DNA of 6,367 nucleotides from JACJXF01 sp964349045 (GCA_964349045.1 CAYGFI010000224.1:1-6367), one strand, 5' to 3'; positions 1 to 6,333 are shown, counted from the first letter of the stretch. Numbers and translations: made by a program. The notes: a model not told the origin generated them from the sequence alone.

Positions 1-72
1 TATTTATCGTTTACTTCATATCTCTTGTTTTCTTTCGTTAAATTGTTGAAAACAAAAAACTTAGGAAAGTAG
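1..72 (+). CDS. Possible C-terminal tail of an upstream small membrane protein (partial)
   Basis: Frame 1 is open from the window edge to a TAG at 70-72, directly abutting the atpB start. It reads 23 residues, hydrophobic then basic (YLSFTSYLLFSFVKLL, ending in LGK). Frame 3 is an alternative: it is also hydrophobic (FIVYFISLVFFR) and stops with TAA at 39-41. Bacteroidota atp operons often carry a small AtpI-like membrane protein just before atpB, so either frame could be its end. The fragment is too short to decide, and the stretch could also be plain non-coding leader. No homology can be claimed. Confidence 0.25.
   Translation, partial: YLSFTSYLLFSFVKLLKTKNLGK
63..69 (+). promoter_or_regulatory. 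Shine-Dalgarno-like site before atpB
   Basis: AGGAAAG lies three bases before the ATG at 73, with the AGGA core seven bases away. It is the only SD-like sequence at a start in this operon. The starts of atpE, atpF, atpH, atpA and atpG are preceded by A/T-rich sequence instead. This supports the ATG at 73 as the atpB start. Confidence 0.4.
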
Positions 73-1134
73 ATGAACCGGTTAAAAGTTTTTTCGAGAC
101 GATTATTTTTTATAATTCTTTCAGGATTTATCATTTCAATAACGGTTTTGGCCTCAGATCAACCGGTTGCAGAAGGAAAAACTGCTGACGAAGAGTTCAT
201 AGCCGGCGAATTTATTATTGATCATATAAAAGATACCCACGACTGGCATATCCTTACCAAAAAGAACGGAGAGCACGTCTCCGTTTATTTACCGGTTATT
301 CTTTACAGCAATATTTCAGGTTTTCATTTTTTTATGTCGGGAAAACTGGCTCATGGTCACAGCTATAATGGAATTAAACTTTCCGAAGAAACAGGGAAAA
401 TTGTAGAAATAAATGATGCCGGAGAAACAATAGGATCTCCCCTTGATTTTTCAATTACCAAAACAGTGGCAGGAATGATGCTTGCAGCCATTGTAATCTT
501 ATTCCTGTTTTTACGGATGGGACATACCTATTCGCGCAAAAAAGATATTGTCCCAAAAGGATTTAATGGATTTCTTGAGCCAATGATTGTTTTTATACGT
601 GATGAAATCGCTATTCCCAATATCGGGCATCACAAGTTCGAACGATTTATGCCTTACCTTCTTACCGCATTTTTCTTTATCCTTGTTAATAATATTATGG
701 GATTAATTCCTTTCTTCCCATTCGGAGCTAATGTAACCGGAAATATAGCTGTTACAATGGTTCTGGCGCTAATTACCTTTCTGATCACCCAGATTAGCGG
801 AACCAGGGATCACTGGAGGCATGTATTCGCAACCCCGGGAGTCCCAGTCTGGTTGGCACCGATAATGATCCCTGTGGAGCTGATTGGACTGTTCTCCAAA
901 CCTTTTGCTCTGATGATTCGTCTTTTTGCCAATATAACCGCAGGGCATATCGTAGTTCTCAGCCTTGTAAGTCTTATATTTATTTTTAAGGCATTATGGG
1001 TTTCGTCGGTTTCAATACCCATGGTTTTATTTATTGATGTACTTGAAATACTTGTTGCTTTTCTGCAGGCTTACGTTTTTACATTGCTTTCAGCGCTGTT
1101 TATCGGGCTTGCCGCGAAGGAACATCATGCATAA
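73..1134 (+). CDS. atpB: F1Fo ATP synthase subunit a
   Basis: This 353-residue protein is the Fo stator channel subunit that passes ions to and from the c-ring in the inner membrane. Residues 1-28 look like a signal peptide or first membrane helix (basic start, hydrophobic core, VLAS). Residues 29-130 form a hydrophilic extension absent from E. coli AtpB (271 residues) but usual in Bacteroidota; it holds seven histidines between 51 and 96. Further hydrophobic segments lie near 131-148, 194-215, 225-241, 259-274, 292-308 and 315-345. The signature MIRLFANITAGH contains the essential stator arginine, R283 (E. coli R210). By alignment to E. coli, H292 sits where E. coli has E219 and E325 where it has H245, a swapped pair; Q332 matches Q252. 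It is the first ATP synthase gene of the operon in this window, with atpE 27 bases downstream. Function is certain from sequence; topology is inferred. Confidence 0.97.
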   Translation: MNRLKVFSRRLFFIILSGFIISITVLASDQPVAEGKTADEEFIAGEFIIDHIKDTHDWHILTKKNGEHVSVYLPVILYSNISGFHFFMSGKLAHGHSYNGIKLSEETGKIVEINDAGETIGSPLDFSITKTVAGMMLAAIVILFLFLRMGHTYSRKKDIVPKGFNGFLEPMIVFIRDEIAIPNIGHHKFERFMPYLLTAFFFILVNNIMGLIPFFPFGANVTGNIAVTMVLALITFLITQISGTRDHWRHVFATPGVPVWLAPIMIPVELIGLFSKPFALMIRLFANITAGHIVVLSLVSLIFIFKALWVSSVSIPMVLFIDVLEILVAFLQAYVFTLLSALFIGLAAKEHHA

Positions 1135-1161
1135 TTTTTGTTTAATTTAAATTTAAATCTT
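1135..1161 (+). promoter_or_regulatory. A/T-only-like leader and translation start region of atpE
   Basis: The 27 bases between atpB and atpE are almost entirely A and T, with an AATTTAAATTT self-complementary tract and no purine-rich SD. Unstructured A/T-rich start regions favour strong initiation in Bacteroidota, and subunit c is needed in the highest copy number of any subunit. The role in strong translation is inferred. Confidence 0.4.
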
Positions 1162-1365
1162 ATGACTGGAACATTAGCAGCTGTTGGCGCCGGATTAGCC
1201 GTAATCGGTGCCGGAATTGGAATTGGTCGTATTGGCGGACAGGCAATGGATGCCATCGCTCGTCAACCGGAAGCCGTTTCTCTGATTCAAACTTCTATGA
1301 TTATCGCCGCCGCTCTTATTGAGGGGGTTGCGCTTTTCGCAGTAGTTGTTGCACTTATTGCCTGA
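1162..1365 (+). CDS. atpE: F1Fo ATP synthase subunit c (proteolipid)
   Basis: This protein of 67 residues forms the rotating c-ring of Fo. It is a two-helix hairpin: helix 1 is glycine-rich (about 4-31, with the GAGIGIGRIGG packing motif), the polar loop is ARQPE (33-37), and helix 2 (about 42-66) carries the ion-binding carboxylate E54 in AALIEGVAL. The start is taken as the ATG at 1162. An in-frame TTG at 1138 would add eight residues (FNLNLNL-type) that do not belong to the family. At 67 residues it is shorter than E. coli subunit c (79). The sodium-type pattern seen in Ilyobacter (Gln in helix 1, Glu-Ser in helix 2) is missing: the Gln position is I21 and G55 follows E54, so proton coupling is inferred. 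A strong hairpin follows the stop codon. Confidence 0.97.
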   Translation: MTGTLAAVGAGLAVIGAGIGIGRIGGQAMDAIARQPEAVSLIQTSMIIAAALIEGVALFAVVVALIA

Positions 1366-1373
1366 ATGAAAAC

Positions 1374-1408
1374 AAATAAGCCTGTAACGGTTGGTTGCAG
1401 GCTTATTT
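1374..1408 (+). promoter_or_regulatory. Intercistronic hairpin between atpE and atpF (attenuator or mRNA stabiliser)
   Basis: Bases 1374-1388 pair with 1394-1408 over 15 bp, with a single G-U wobble (1385/1397) and a five-base loop GGTTG. The core is AAATAAGCCTG against CAGGCTTATTT. The 3' arm runs into TTTTATTG, so it resembles a weak intrinsic terminator. It begins eight bases after the atpE stop and ends 25 bases before the atpF ATG. Such a structure could terminate part of the transcripts or protect the 3' end of atpBE mRNA, raising c over downstream subunits. The structure is seen; the role is inferred. Confidence 0.75.
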
Positions 1409-1433
1409 TATTGAATTACTAAAAACAAAAATC

Positions 1434-1928
1434 ATGGATCTTGTAACCCCGGGTATAGGATTAATTTTCTGGACAAGTTTTATATTTTTTCTGCTTCTGA
1501 TCATTCTCAGGTTATTTGCCTGGAAACCTATATTGAATGCGGTGAAAAACCGCGAAAAAAGCATAAAATCAGCTCTCGATTCTGCTGAAAAAGCTAAGGA
1601 GGAAATGAAAAAACTCCTGGCAAAAAATGAAGAGATCATGCAAAAAGCAAGATTAGAGAGAGAAGTTATAATGAAAGAAGCACGTGAAGTAAAAGACAAG
1701 ATTATTAATGAAGCAAAGGAAAAAGCACAGCAGGAGGCGATCAAACTTATTGAATCAGCGCGATTGAATATCAGAAATGAAAAAAACGCCGCAATTTCTG
1801 AAATAAAATCTCAGATCGCAATACTGTCCGTCGATATTGCCGAAAAAATTCTCAGGGAAAAACTATCTCAAAACAAAGAACAGGATGCTCTGATTTCGCG
1901 TCTTCTGGATGATGTTAAAATTAATTGA
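1434..1928 (+). CDS. atpF: F1Fo ATP synthase subunit b
   Basis: This 164-residue protein is the peripheral stalk that holds the alpha/beta head against the rotor. It has one N-terminal membrane helix (about 8-28, IGLIFWTSFIFFLLLIILRLF), the conserved FAWKPI junction (28-33), and then a long charged Lys/Glu/Ala-rich right-handed coiled-coil region (about 35-140) that dimerises and binds delta. Length is normal for the family. The start is the ATG at 1434, giving MDLVTPGIGL, a typical N-terminus. An in-frame TTG at 1395 lies inside the upstream hairpin and would add 13 residues in front of the membrane helix, so it is rejected. No SD is visible; the leader is AAAAACAAAAATC. The gene is 14 bases from atpH. 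Confidence 0.96.
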   Translation: MDLVTPGIGLIFWTSFIFFLLLIILRLFAWKPILNAVKNREKSIKSALDSAEKAKEEMKKLLAKNEEIMQKARLEREVIMKEAREVKDKIINEAKEKAQQEAIKLIESARLNIRNEKNAAISEIKSQIAILSVDIAEKILREKLSQNKEQDALISRLLDDVKIN

Positions 1929-1942
1929 GTTTATCTTGAATT

Positions 1943-2491
1943 ATGAACGATAGCAAAATATCTGTCAGATACGCGAAAGCTCTTTTTCAGGCAGCTCAGG
2001 AGGCTAAAGTATTACCTGAGGTGATGCAGGATATCAAACTTATTATGAAGGTTTATGCTCTTGCAGATTTTCGTGCTGTTCTCGATAGCCCAATCGTTAA
2101 AACCTCCGATAAAAAGCAGGTCACCAAAAAACTTTTTGACGGAAAATTATCGGCTTTAAGCATGAATTTCATTGACCTGATGTTAACCAATAAAAGGGAA
2201 AGCCATCTTCCGCATATTGCCCGTAACTTTAAATCCCTGTTTAAAAAAGATCAGGGAATATTGTCTGCTGAAATTGTGTTATCTGAACCAGCAGATAAAG
2301 CGCAGATTGAGAAATTCCGGGTCCTGCTTAAAGAAGTATATCGCTCCGAAATAGAGTTAGAAGACAGCATTAAACCGGAAATACTCGGGGGATTTATTCT
2401 GCGCGTAGAAGACGAACAATTTGATGCCAGTGTTTCCTCCGGACTAGCGAAGATTAAAAAACAATTATTAGAATCAACATTCGTAAAATAA
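1943..2491 (+). CDS. atpH: F1Fo ATP synthase subunit delta
   Basis: This 182-residue protein sits on top of F1 and ties the alpha N-termini to the b-subunit stalk. The N-terminal helical domain carries the family pattern RYAKALFQAA (9-18) and a later helix with KRESHLPHIARNF (84-96). The C-terminal domain has the conserved run PEILGGFILRVEDEQFDAS (145-163), followed by GLAKIKKQL. Length is typical (E. coli 177). It lies 14 bases after atpF and nine bases before atpA, consistent with co-transcription. The ATG at 1943 has no SD. No anomalies are seen. Confidence 0.95.
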   Translation: MNDSKISVRYAKALFQAAQEAKVLPEVMQDIKLIMKVYALADFRAVLDSPIVKTSDKKQVTKKLFDGKLSALSMNFIDLMLTNKRESHLPHIARNFKSLFKKDQGILSAEIVLSEPADKAQIEKFRVLLKEVYRSEIELEDSIKPEILGGFILRVEDEQFDASVSSGLAKIKKQLLESTFVK

Positions 2492-2500
2492 AATAAAAAA

Positions 2501-4087
2501 ATGGCTGAAATTAAACCTGCAGAAGTATCTGAAGTACTAAAAAAACAGCTTCAGGGATTCAAAACCGGGATCGAACTCGAAGAGGTTGGAACGGTGTTAC
2601 AGGTAGGCGATGGTATCGCCCGTATCCACGGGCTTTCTAAAGTCCAATCCAATGAGCTGATTGAATTCGAAAACGGTCACAAGGCAATTGTCCTTAACCT
2701 TGAGGAGGATAATGTGGGAGCTGTATTATTAGGCCCTTCCGAAGAAATCAAAGAAGGTGATACGGTTAAACGTACGAAAAGAATTGCTTCTATCCAGGTT
2801 GGAGAAGGGCTGCTCGGACGTATTATTAATACTATTGGCGAGCCACTCGACGGCAAAGGTCCTATAACCGGAAAACTTTACGAGATGCCCCTGGAACGCA
2901 AGGCTCCCGGGGTTATCTTTCGTCAGCCTGTTAAACAACCCCTGCAGACCGGTATAAAGGCAATCGATGCCATGGTGCCAATCGGGAGAGGGCAAAGGGA
3001 ACTGATCATCGGTGACAGGCAAACCGGAAAAACCTCCATTGCAATCGATACGATTATAAACCAAAAAGAATTTTTTGATAAAGGCGTACCTGTATATTGC
3101 ATTTATGTAGCTATAGGTCAAAAAGGATCCACAGTTGTCAATCTCGCAAAGGTTCTCGAAGAAGCCGGCGCAATGGCCTATACTGTTATCGTTTCATCAA
3201 CAGCCGCCGATCCGGCTGCATTGCAGTTTTATGCTCCCTTTGCCGGAGCTTCTATCGGGGAATTTTTCAGAGACACAGGTCGCTCAGCTTTAATTGTTTA
3301 CGACGACTTATCTAAACAAGCCGTTTCATACCGCGAAGTTTCATTGTTGCTTCGCCGCCCGCCAGGCCGTGAAGCATACCCCGGCGATGTGTTTTACCTT
3401 CACTCCAGGCTTCTCGAGAGAGCGGCAAAAATTATTGAGTCGGATGAGATCGCCAGAAGTATGAATGATCTCCCTGAATCAATCCGTCCGCTCGTTAAAG
3501 GCGGAGGATCATTAACAGCACTGCCCATTATTGAAACTCAGGCCGGTGACGTTTCTGCATATATTCCCACGAACGTAATTTCCATTACCGACGGACAGAT
3601 TTTTCTCGAGTCGAACCTCTTTAACTCCGGTGTCAGGCCGGCTATTAACGTGGGTATTTCTGTCTCACGCGTTGGAGGTAATGCCCAGATTAAATCTATG
3701 AAAAAGATCGCGGGAACCCTCAAAATTGACCAGGCCCAGTTCCGCGAACTTGAGGCATTTTCCAAATTCGGATCTGACCTCGATGCAGCTACAATCGCAG
3801 TTATTGATAAAGGATCGAAAAACGTGGAAATACTGAAACAAGGACTTCATTCTCCCATGCCGGTTGAAAAACAAATTGCCATCATCTATTGCGGAACCAA
3901 AGGGTTACTTGGTAATGTACCCGTTTCCAAAATAAAGGAATTTGAAATCGAATTTCTCGATATGATGGAAACTAAAAATAAAGAGATTCTTAAGAGATTA
4001 GCTAAAGGTGAAATCGATGAAGCAATTACAACCGCTCTTGAAAAAACCGCATCAGAGGTTGCTTCCAGGTACGAAACCAAAAAATAA
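2501..4087 (+). CDS. atpA: F1Fo ATP synthase subunit alpha
   Basis: This protein of 528 residues is the non-catalytic nucleotide-binding subunit of the alpha3beta3 head; it completes the catalytic sites on beta. Domains in order: N-terminal beta-barrel (about 25-95, VLQVGDGIARIHGL), RecA-like nucleotide-binding domain (about 96-385), and a C-terminal helical bundle. Walker A is GDRQTGKTS (171-179). Walker B is ALIVYDDLS (263-271). The LLLRRPPGREAYPGDVFYLH region (283-301) is invariant in the family. The alpha/beta signature PAINVGISVS (380-389) precedes the arginine finger R390 (E. coli R376). Length is a little above E. coli (513). Translation starts at ATG 2501 behind an A-rich spacer (AATAAAAAA). 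The partner beta gene is not in the window. Confidence 0.98.
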   Translation: MAEIKPAEVSEVLKKQLQGFKTGIELEEVGTVLQVGDGIARIHGLSKVQSNELIEFENGHKAIVLNLEEDNVGAVLLGPSEEIKEGDTVKRTKRIASIQVGEGLLGRIINTIGEPLDGKGPITGKLYEMPLERKAPGVIFRQPVKQPLQTGIKAIDAMVPIGRGQRELIIGDRQTGKTSIAIDTIINQKEFFDKGVPVYCIYVAIGQKGSTVVNLAKVLEEAGAMAYTVIVSSTAADPAALQFYAPFAGASIGEFFRDTGRSALIVYDDLSKQAVSYREVSLLLRRPPGREAYPGDVFYLHSRLLERAAKIIESDEIARSMNDLPESIRPLVKGGGSLTALPIIETQAGDVSAYIPTNVISITDGQIFLESNLFNSGVRPAINVGISVSRVGGNAQIKSMKKIAGTLKIDQAQFRELEAFSKFGSDLDAATIAVIDKGSKNVEILKQGLHSPMPVEKQIAIIYCGTKGLLGNVPVSKIKEFEIEFLDMMETKNKEILKRLAKGEIDEAITTALEKTASEVASRYETKK

Positions 4088-4108
4088 TGATAAACTTTGA
4101 AGATTTAA

Positions 4109-5005
4109 ATGGCGAATCTAAAGGAAATAAGAACCCGTATTGAATCGGTAAGCTCAACAAAACAAATCACCAGCGCCATGAAAATGGTGTCTGCTGCAAA
4201 ATTGCGAAGAGCACAGGATGCAATTATACGCCTTCGGCCCTATGCTGAAAAACTGCAGGTGATACTTGAATCGGTCAGCGATAGTATTAAGGATGATGAG
4301 GATTTTATTTATACAAAAGAAGGTAAGGAAATCAGTAAAGTACTTCTTGTTGTTATTACATCTAACAGGGGTCTTTGTGGCGCTTTTAATGCCAATGTGT
4401 TTAAGAAAGCCATATCTGTAGCTCAGGAAAATTACAGCCGGCAATTGTTAAAAAATAATGTGGATTTCTACGTCATGGGTAAGAAGGCTGATGAATACCT
4501 CAGGAAAAGAAAGTATAAGGTGGTTAAGACAAGAAACGACATTTTCGATCATCTGACATTCCAGAATGCTTCACAAATTGCCAACGGCATCATGGAACAG
4601 TTTGTAGCAGGTGATTACGACCGTATTCATATCATTTACAACCAGTTTAAGAATGCTGCCGTCCAAATCCTTACGGATGAACAGTTTTTACCGGTAAAAA
4701 TTACCGAAAAGCGCGATGATGAAGGAAATATCCTGAAATCCTTTACGGATTATATTTTTGAGCCGACCAGGAATGAAATGGTAAAGGAATTAATCCCGAA
4801 ATCTCTGAAGCTTCATGTGTATAAAGCTTTGCTTGACTCATTTGCTTCTGAACAGGGCGCCAGGATGACCGCCATGCATAAGGCAACAGATAATGCAACG
4901 GAAATGATCAAACAGTACAAACTCGACTATAATAAGGCAAGGCAGGCAAGCATTACCAACGAGATTTTGGAAATTGTCGGGGGCGCTAACGCCTTGAAAG
5001 GCTAA
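4109..5005 (+). CDS. atpG: F1Fo ATP synthase subunit gamma
   Basis: This 298-residue protein is the central rotor shaft that couples c-ring rotation to the beta catalytic sites. The N-terminal helix has RIESVSSTKQITSAMKMVSA (10-29) followed by AKLRRAQ. The Rossmann-like middle domain starts with LLVVITSNRGLCGAFNANVF (79-98). The C-terminal helix includes SEQGARMTAMHKATDNA (247-263) and ends in the signature ITNEILEIVGGANAL (282-296). Residues about 197-216 (ITEKRDDEGNILKSFTDYIF) form a charged loop in the variable middle part. Length is usual (E. coli 287, slightly longer here). It is 21 bases after atpA, is the last atp gene present, and is followed 17 bases later by a terminator-like hairpin. 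No SD is visible. Confidence 0.97.
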   Translation: MANLKEIRTRIESVSSTKQITSAMKMVSAAKLRRAQDAIIRLRPYAEKLQVILESVSDSIKDDEDFIYTKEGKEISKVLLVVITSNRGLCGAFNANVFKKAISVAQENYSRQLLKNNVDFYVMGKKADEYLRKRKYKVVKTRNDIFDHLTFQNASQIANGIMEQFVAGDYDRIHIIYNQFKNAAVQILTDEQFLPVKITEKRDDEGNILKSFTDYIFEPTRNEMVKELIPKSLKLHVYKALLDSFASEQGARMTAMHKATDNATEMIKQYKLDYNKARQASITNEILEIVGGANALKG

Positions 5006-5022
5006 ATAGATATTGCCCCTGT

Positions 5023-5058
5023 AAATCTTCAGCCTAAGGCTGAAAGATTTTCCTTCCG
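5023..5058 (+). terminator. Likely intrinsic terminator of the atp operon
   Basis: AAATCTT (5023-5029) pairs with AAGATTT (5044-5050) and CAGCC (5030-5034) with GGCTG (5038-5042). A5043 is a single bulge and the loop is TAA: 12 bp in all. The tail TCCTTCC is pyrimidine-rich but not a clean T-run, so strength is uncertain. Position 17 bases after the atpG stop supports an end-of-operon role. It also lies beyond the 3' end of the converging luxR remnant, where the reverse strand has no T-tail. Confidence 0.6.
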
Positions 5059-5121
5059 GAATTTGATTCAAGGGATCTATTCAAAAGTTCTTAAAATCTA
5101 TCATACCCACAACGTCAGATA

Positions 5122-5307
5122 TCATTGGTCAATTAGGTTATTTACAAGATACCCTGAAAAAATTGCCAATTTCACCAAATGACAAATATTCCTGGCCTTA
5201 AACCTGCGTTTCAGGTGGTTCTTATGTGTGATCACAGTGGTTTCAGAAATATTCAATAAATTTCCTATTTCCTTACAACCTGGACCATGGGATATGATAT
5301 CTATGGC
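5122..5307 (-). pseudogene. C-terminal remnant of a LuxR/GerE-type helix-turn-helix regulator
   Basis: Read on the minus strand, about 60 residues end in a TGA at 5122-5124 and match the DNA-binding end of LuxR-family response regulators. The frame has AIDIISHG, then KEIGNLLNISETTVITHKN (helices 2 and 3, the DNA-recognition unit), then LKRRFKARNICHLVKLAIFS (helix 4). This is the familiar KEIA..L.IS..TV..H...L..K...RN...LV..A pattern. The conserved LTxRE start of the domain and the whole receiver or sensor part are missing; upstream codons (beyond 5307) read antisense to the rhs fragment and do not resemble LuxR. No start codon in a sensible context exists, so it is called a broken gene. It converges on atpG, and I see nothing in 5059-5121. 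It was probably a two-component output regulator; its target is unknown. Confidence 0.7.
5285..5306. repeat. Imperfect palindrome at the luxR/rhs junction
   Basis: The sequence is symmetric around G5296: GATAT/ATATC (5291-5295 with 5297-5301) forms a perfect inner arm, and CCAT (5285-5288) pairs with ATGG (5303-5306) across a small asymmetric interior loop. Both the minus-strand LuxR frame (IDIIS) and the plus-strand YD-repeat frame (GYDIYG) read through it. It probably marks, or caused, the recombination junction; that is inference. Confidence 0.45.
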
Positions 5308-6333
5308 CGGCAAACCTCCCTTACGGATCCCAATGCAGGAACGATTTTATACCGTTATAATAAATTTGGAGAGATGACCCGGCAACTGGATGCAAAGGGA
5401 AATATAGATTCTCTTACCTATGATATTTTAGTTAGGGTTGCAACACAGTATAGAAATAATGATGAAGGCACTAAAGTTTTCAGGTATGACCCGGCAGGGA
5501 AGCCCGGATTAATTGATTCCGTAACCTATACCGGGGGAAGTGAAAAATATATTTATGACTCGAAAGGCCGGTTAACAAGTCATAAAATTAAAATTGATGG
5601 GACGTATTATACCACCCGATATGGCTATGATGCAATCAGCCGCCTCGATACCCTCACCTATCCATCCAATTTTGGAATCCGGTATGTTTATAATAACTTT
5701 GGCTACCTTGACAAGGTATTGAGAAAAGATAACAGCTCATTCATCTGGAATGCGGTCAATATGAATTCCTTTGATCAATATACTCAATATGTAAGTGGTA
5801 ATAATCTTACTACCACAAAGACCTTTGATTGTCTTGGTGCACTTAGATCAATTACAACCGGTTCCATTCAAAATCTTGGATATAGTTTCGATGAACAGTC
5901 TGGTAATTTAATAAGCCGCAAAGATAATTTGAACAACCTCACAGAAATCTTTTCTTATGACAATCTTGGAAGATTAACAGAAGTTAGCGGGCCTGTTCCT
6001 CTTTCAACATCCTTTGCCAATAACGGGAATATATCCACCAAAACTTCAGTTGGTGGTTATTCATACGGTACAAAACCGCATGCTGTGACCGGTGTAACTA
6101 ATCCGGATGACCTGATTTCTTCAAACAACCAACAGATTACCTATACAAGTTTCAATAAAACCGATTCAATTATTGAGGGAAGCTATGTTTATACTCTTGC
6201 ATATGGTTTTGACAATCAAAGAACTATGTCAAAAATATTTAACAATGGAACCTTGCAAAAAACAGTATATTATGTAGGAAATTATGAAATGGAAGATATT
6301 GTTGGCAACTATCCTAGTGTCATGTCAATTTGA
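5287..6333 (+). pseudogene. Rhs/YD-repeat protein fragment, truncated at both ends
   Basis: This is an open frame of 348 codons. YD-type repeats are visible at residues 3 (YDIYGR), 24 (YNKFG), 45 (YDILVR, glycine lost), 67 (YDPAG), 90 (YDSKGR), 114, 135 (YNNFG), 180 (FDCLG), 201 and 224 (YDNLGR). Then come YGTKPHAVTGV (260-270) and VYYVGNYEMED (327-337), which usually precede the Rhs core in Bacteroidota proteins of this class. Full-length Rhs proteins form a large shell around a C-terminal toxin. Here the signal peptide, N-terminal repeats, core (PYGFTGKE / GLYYYGARYYD type) and variable toxin tip are all absent. After IVGN (338-341) only YPSVMSI and a stop follow. The ATG at 5287 lies inside the luxR remnant and has no SD or promoter, so expression is doubtful. 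Its family is clear; calling it non-functional is inferred. Confidence 0.8.

Noticed and set aside
39..46. TAAATTGT as a -7 box of an atpB promoter
   Set aside because: It matches TAnnTTTG only imperfectly, and a TTG at 25-27 is too close to be a normal -33 element. The operon promoter is more likely upstream of the window.
810..1022. Minus-strand open frame inside atpB
   Set aside because: It lies antisense to the most conserved part of AtpB, shows no family resemblance and has no start context.
2729..3315. Open frames on both strands inside atpA (2729-3121 minus, 3097-3315 plus)
   Set aside because: They overlap the Walker A region of an unmistakable atpA frame, and their residues are low-complexity Ser/Arg/Cys-rich shadows.
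3538..4080. Three minus-strand open frames inside the atpA 3' half
   Set aside because: All are antisense to conserved alpha-subunit sequence; no recognisable motif.
4154..4444. Minus-strand 96-codon frame inside atpG
   Set aside because: It is antisense to the conserved gamma N-terminus; Cys/Phe-rich with no family pattern.
4838..5071. Minus-strand 77-codon frame spanning the atpG end and the terminator
   Set aside because: It is mostly antisense to the conserved gamma C-terminus and begins in the non-coding tail; judged to be a shadow frame.
5287..6333. Active Rhs toxin system or polymorphic toxin with immunity gene
   Set aside because: Core, toxin domain, export signal and immunity gene are all absent from the window; only the repeat shell is left.
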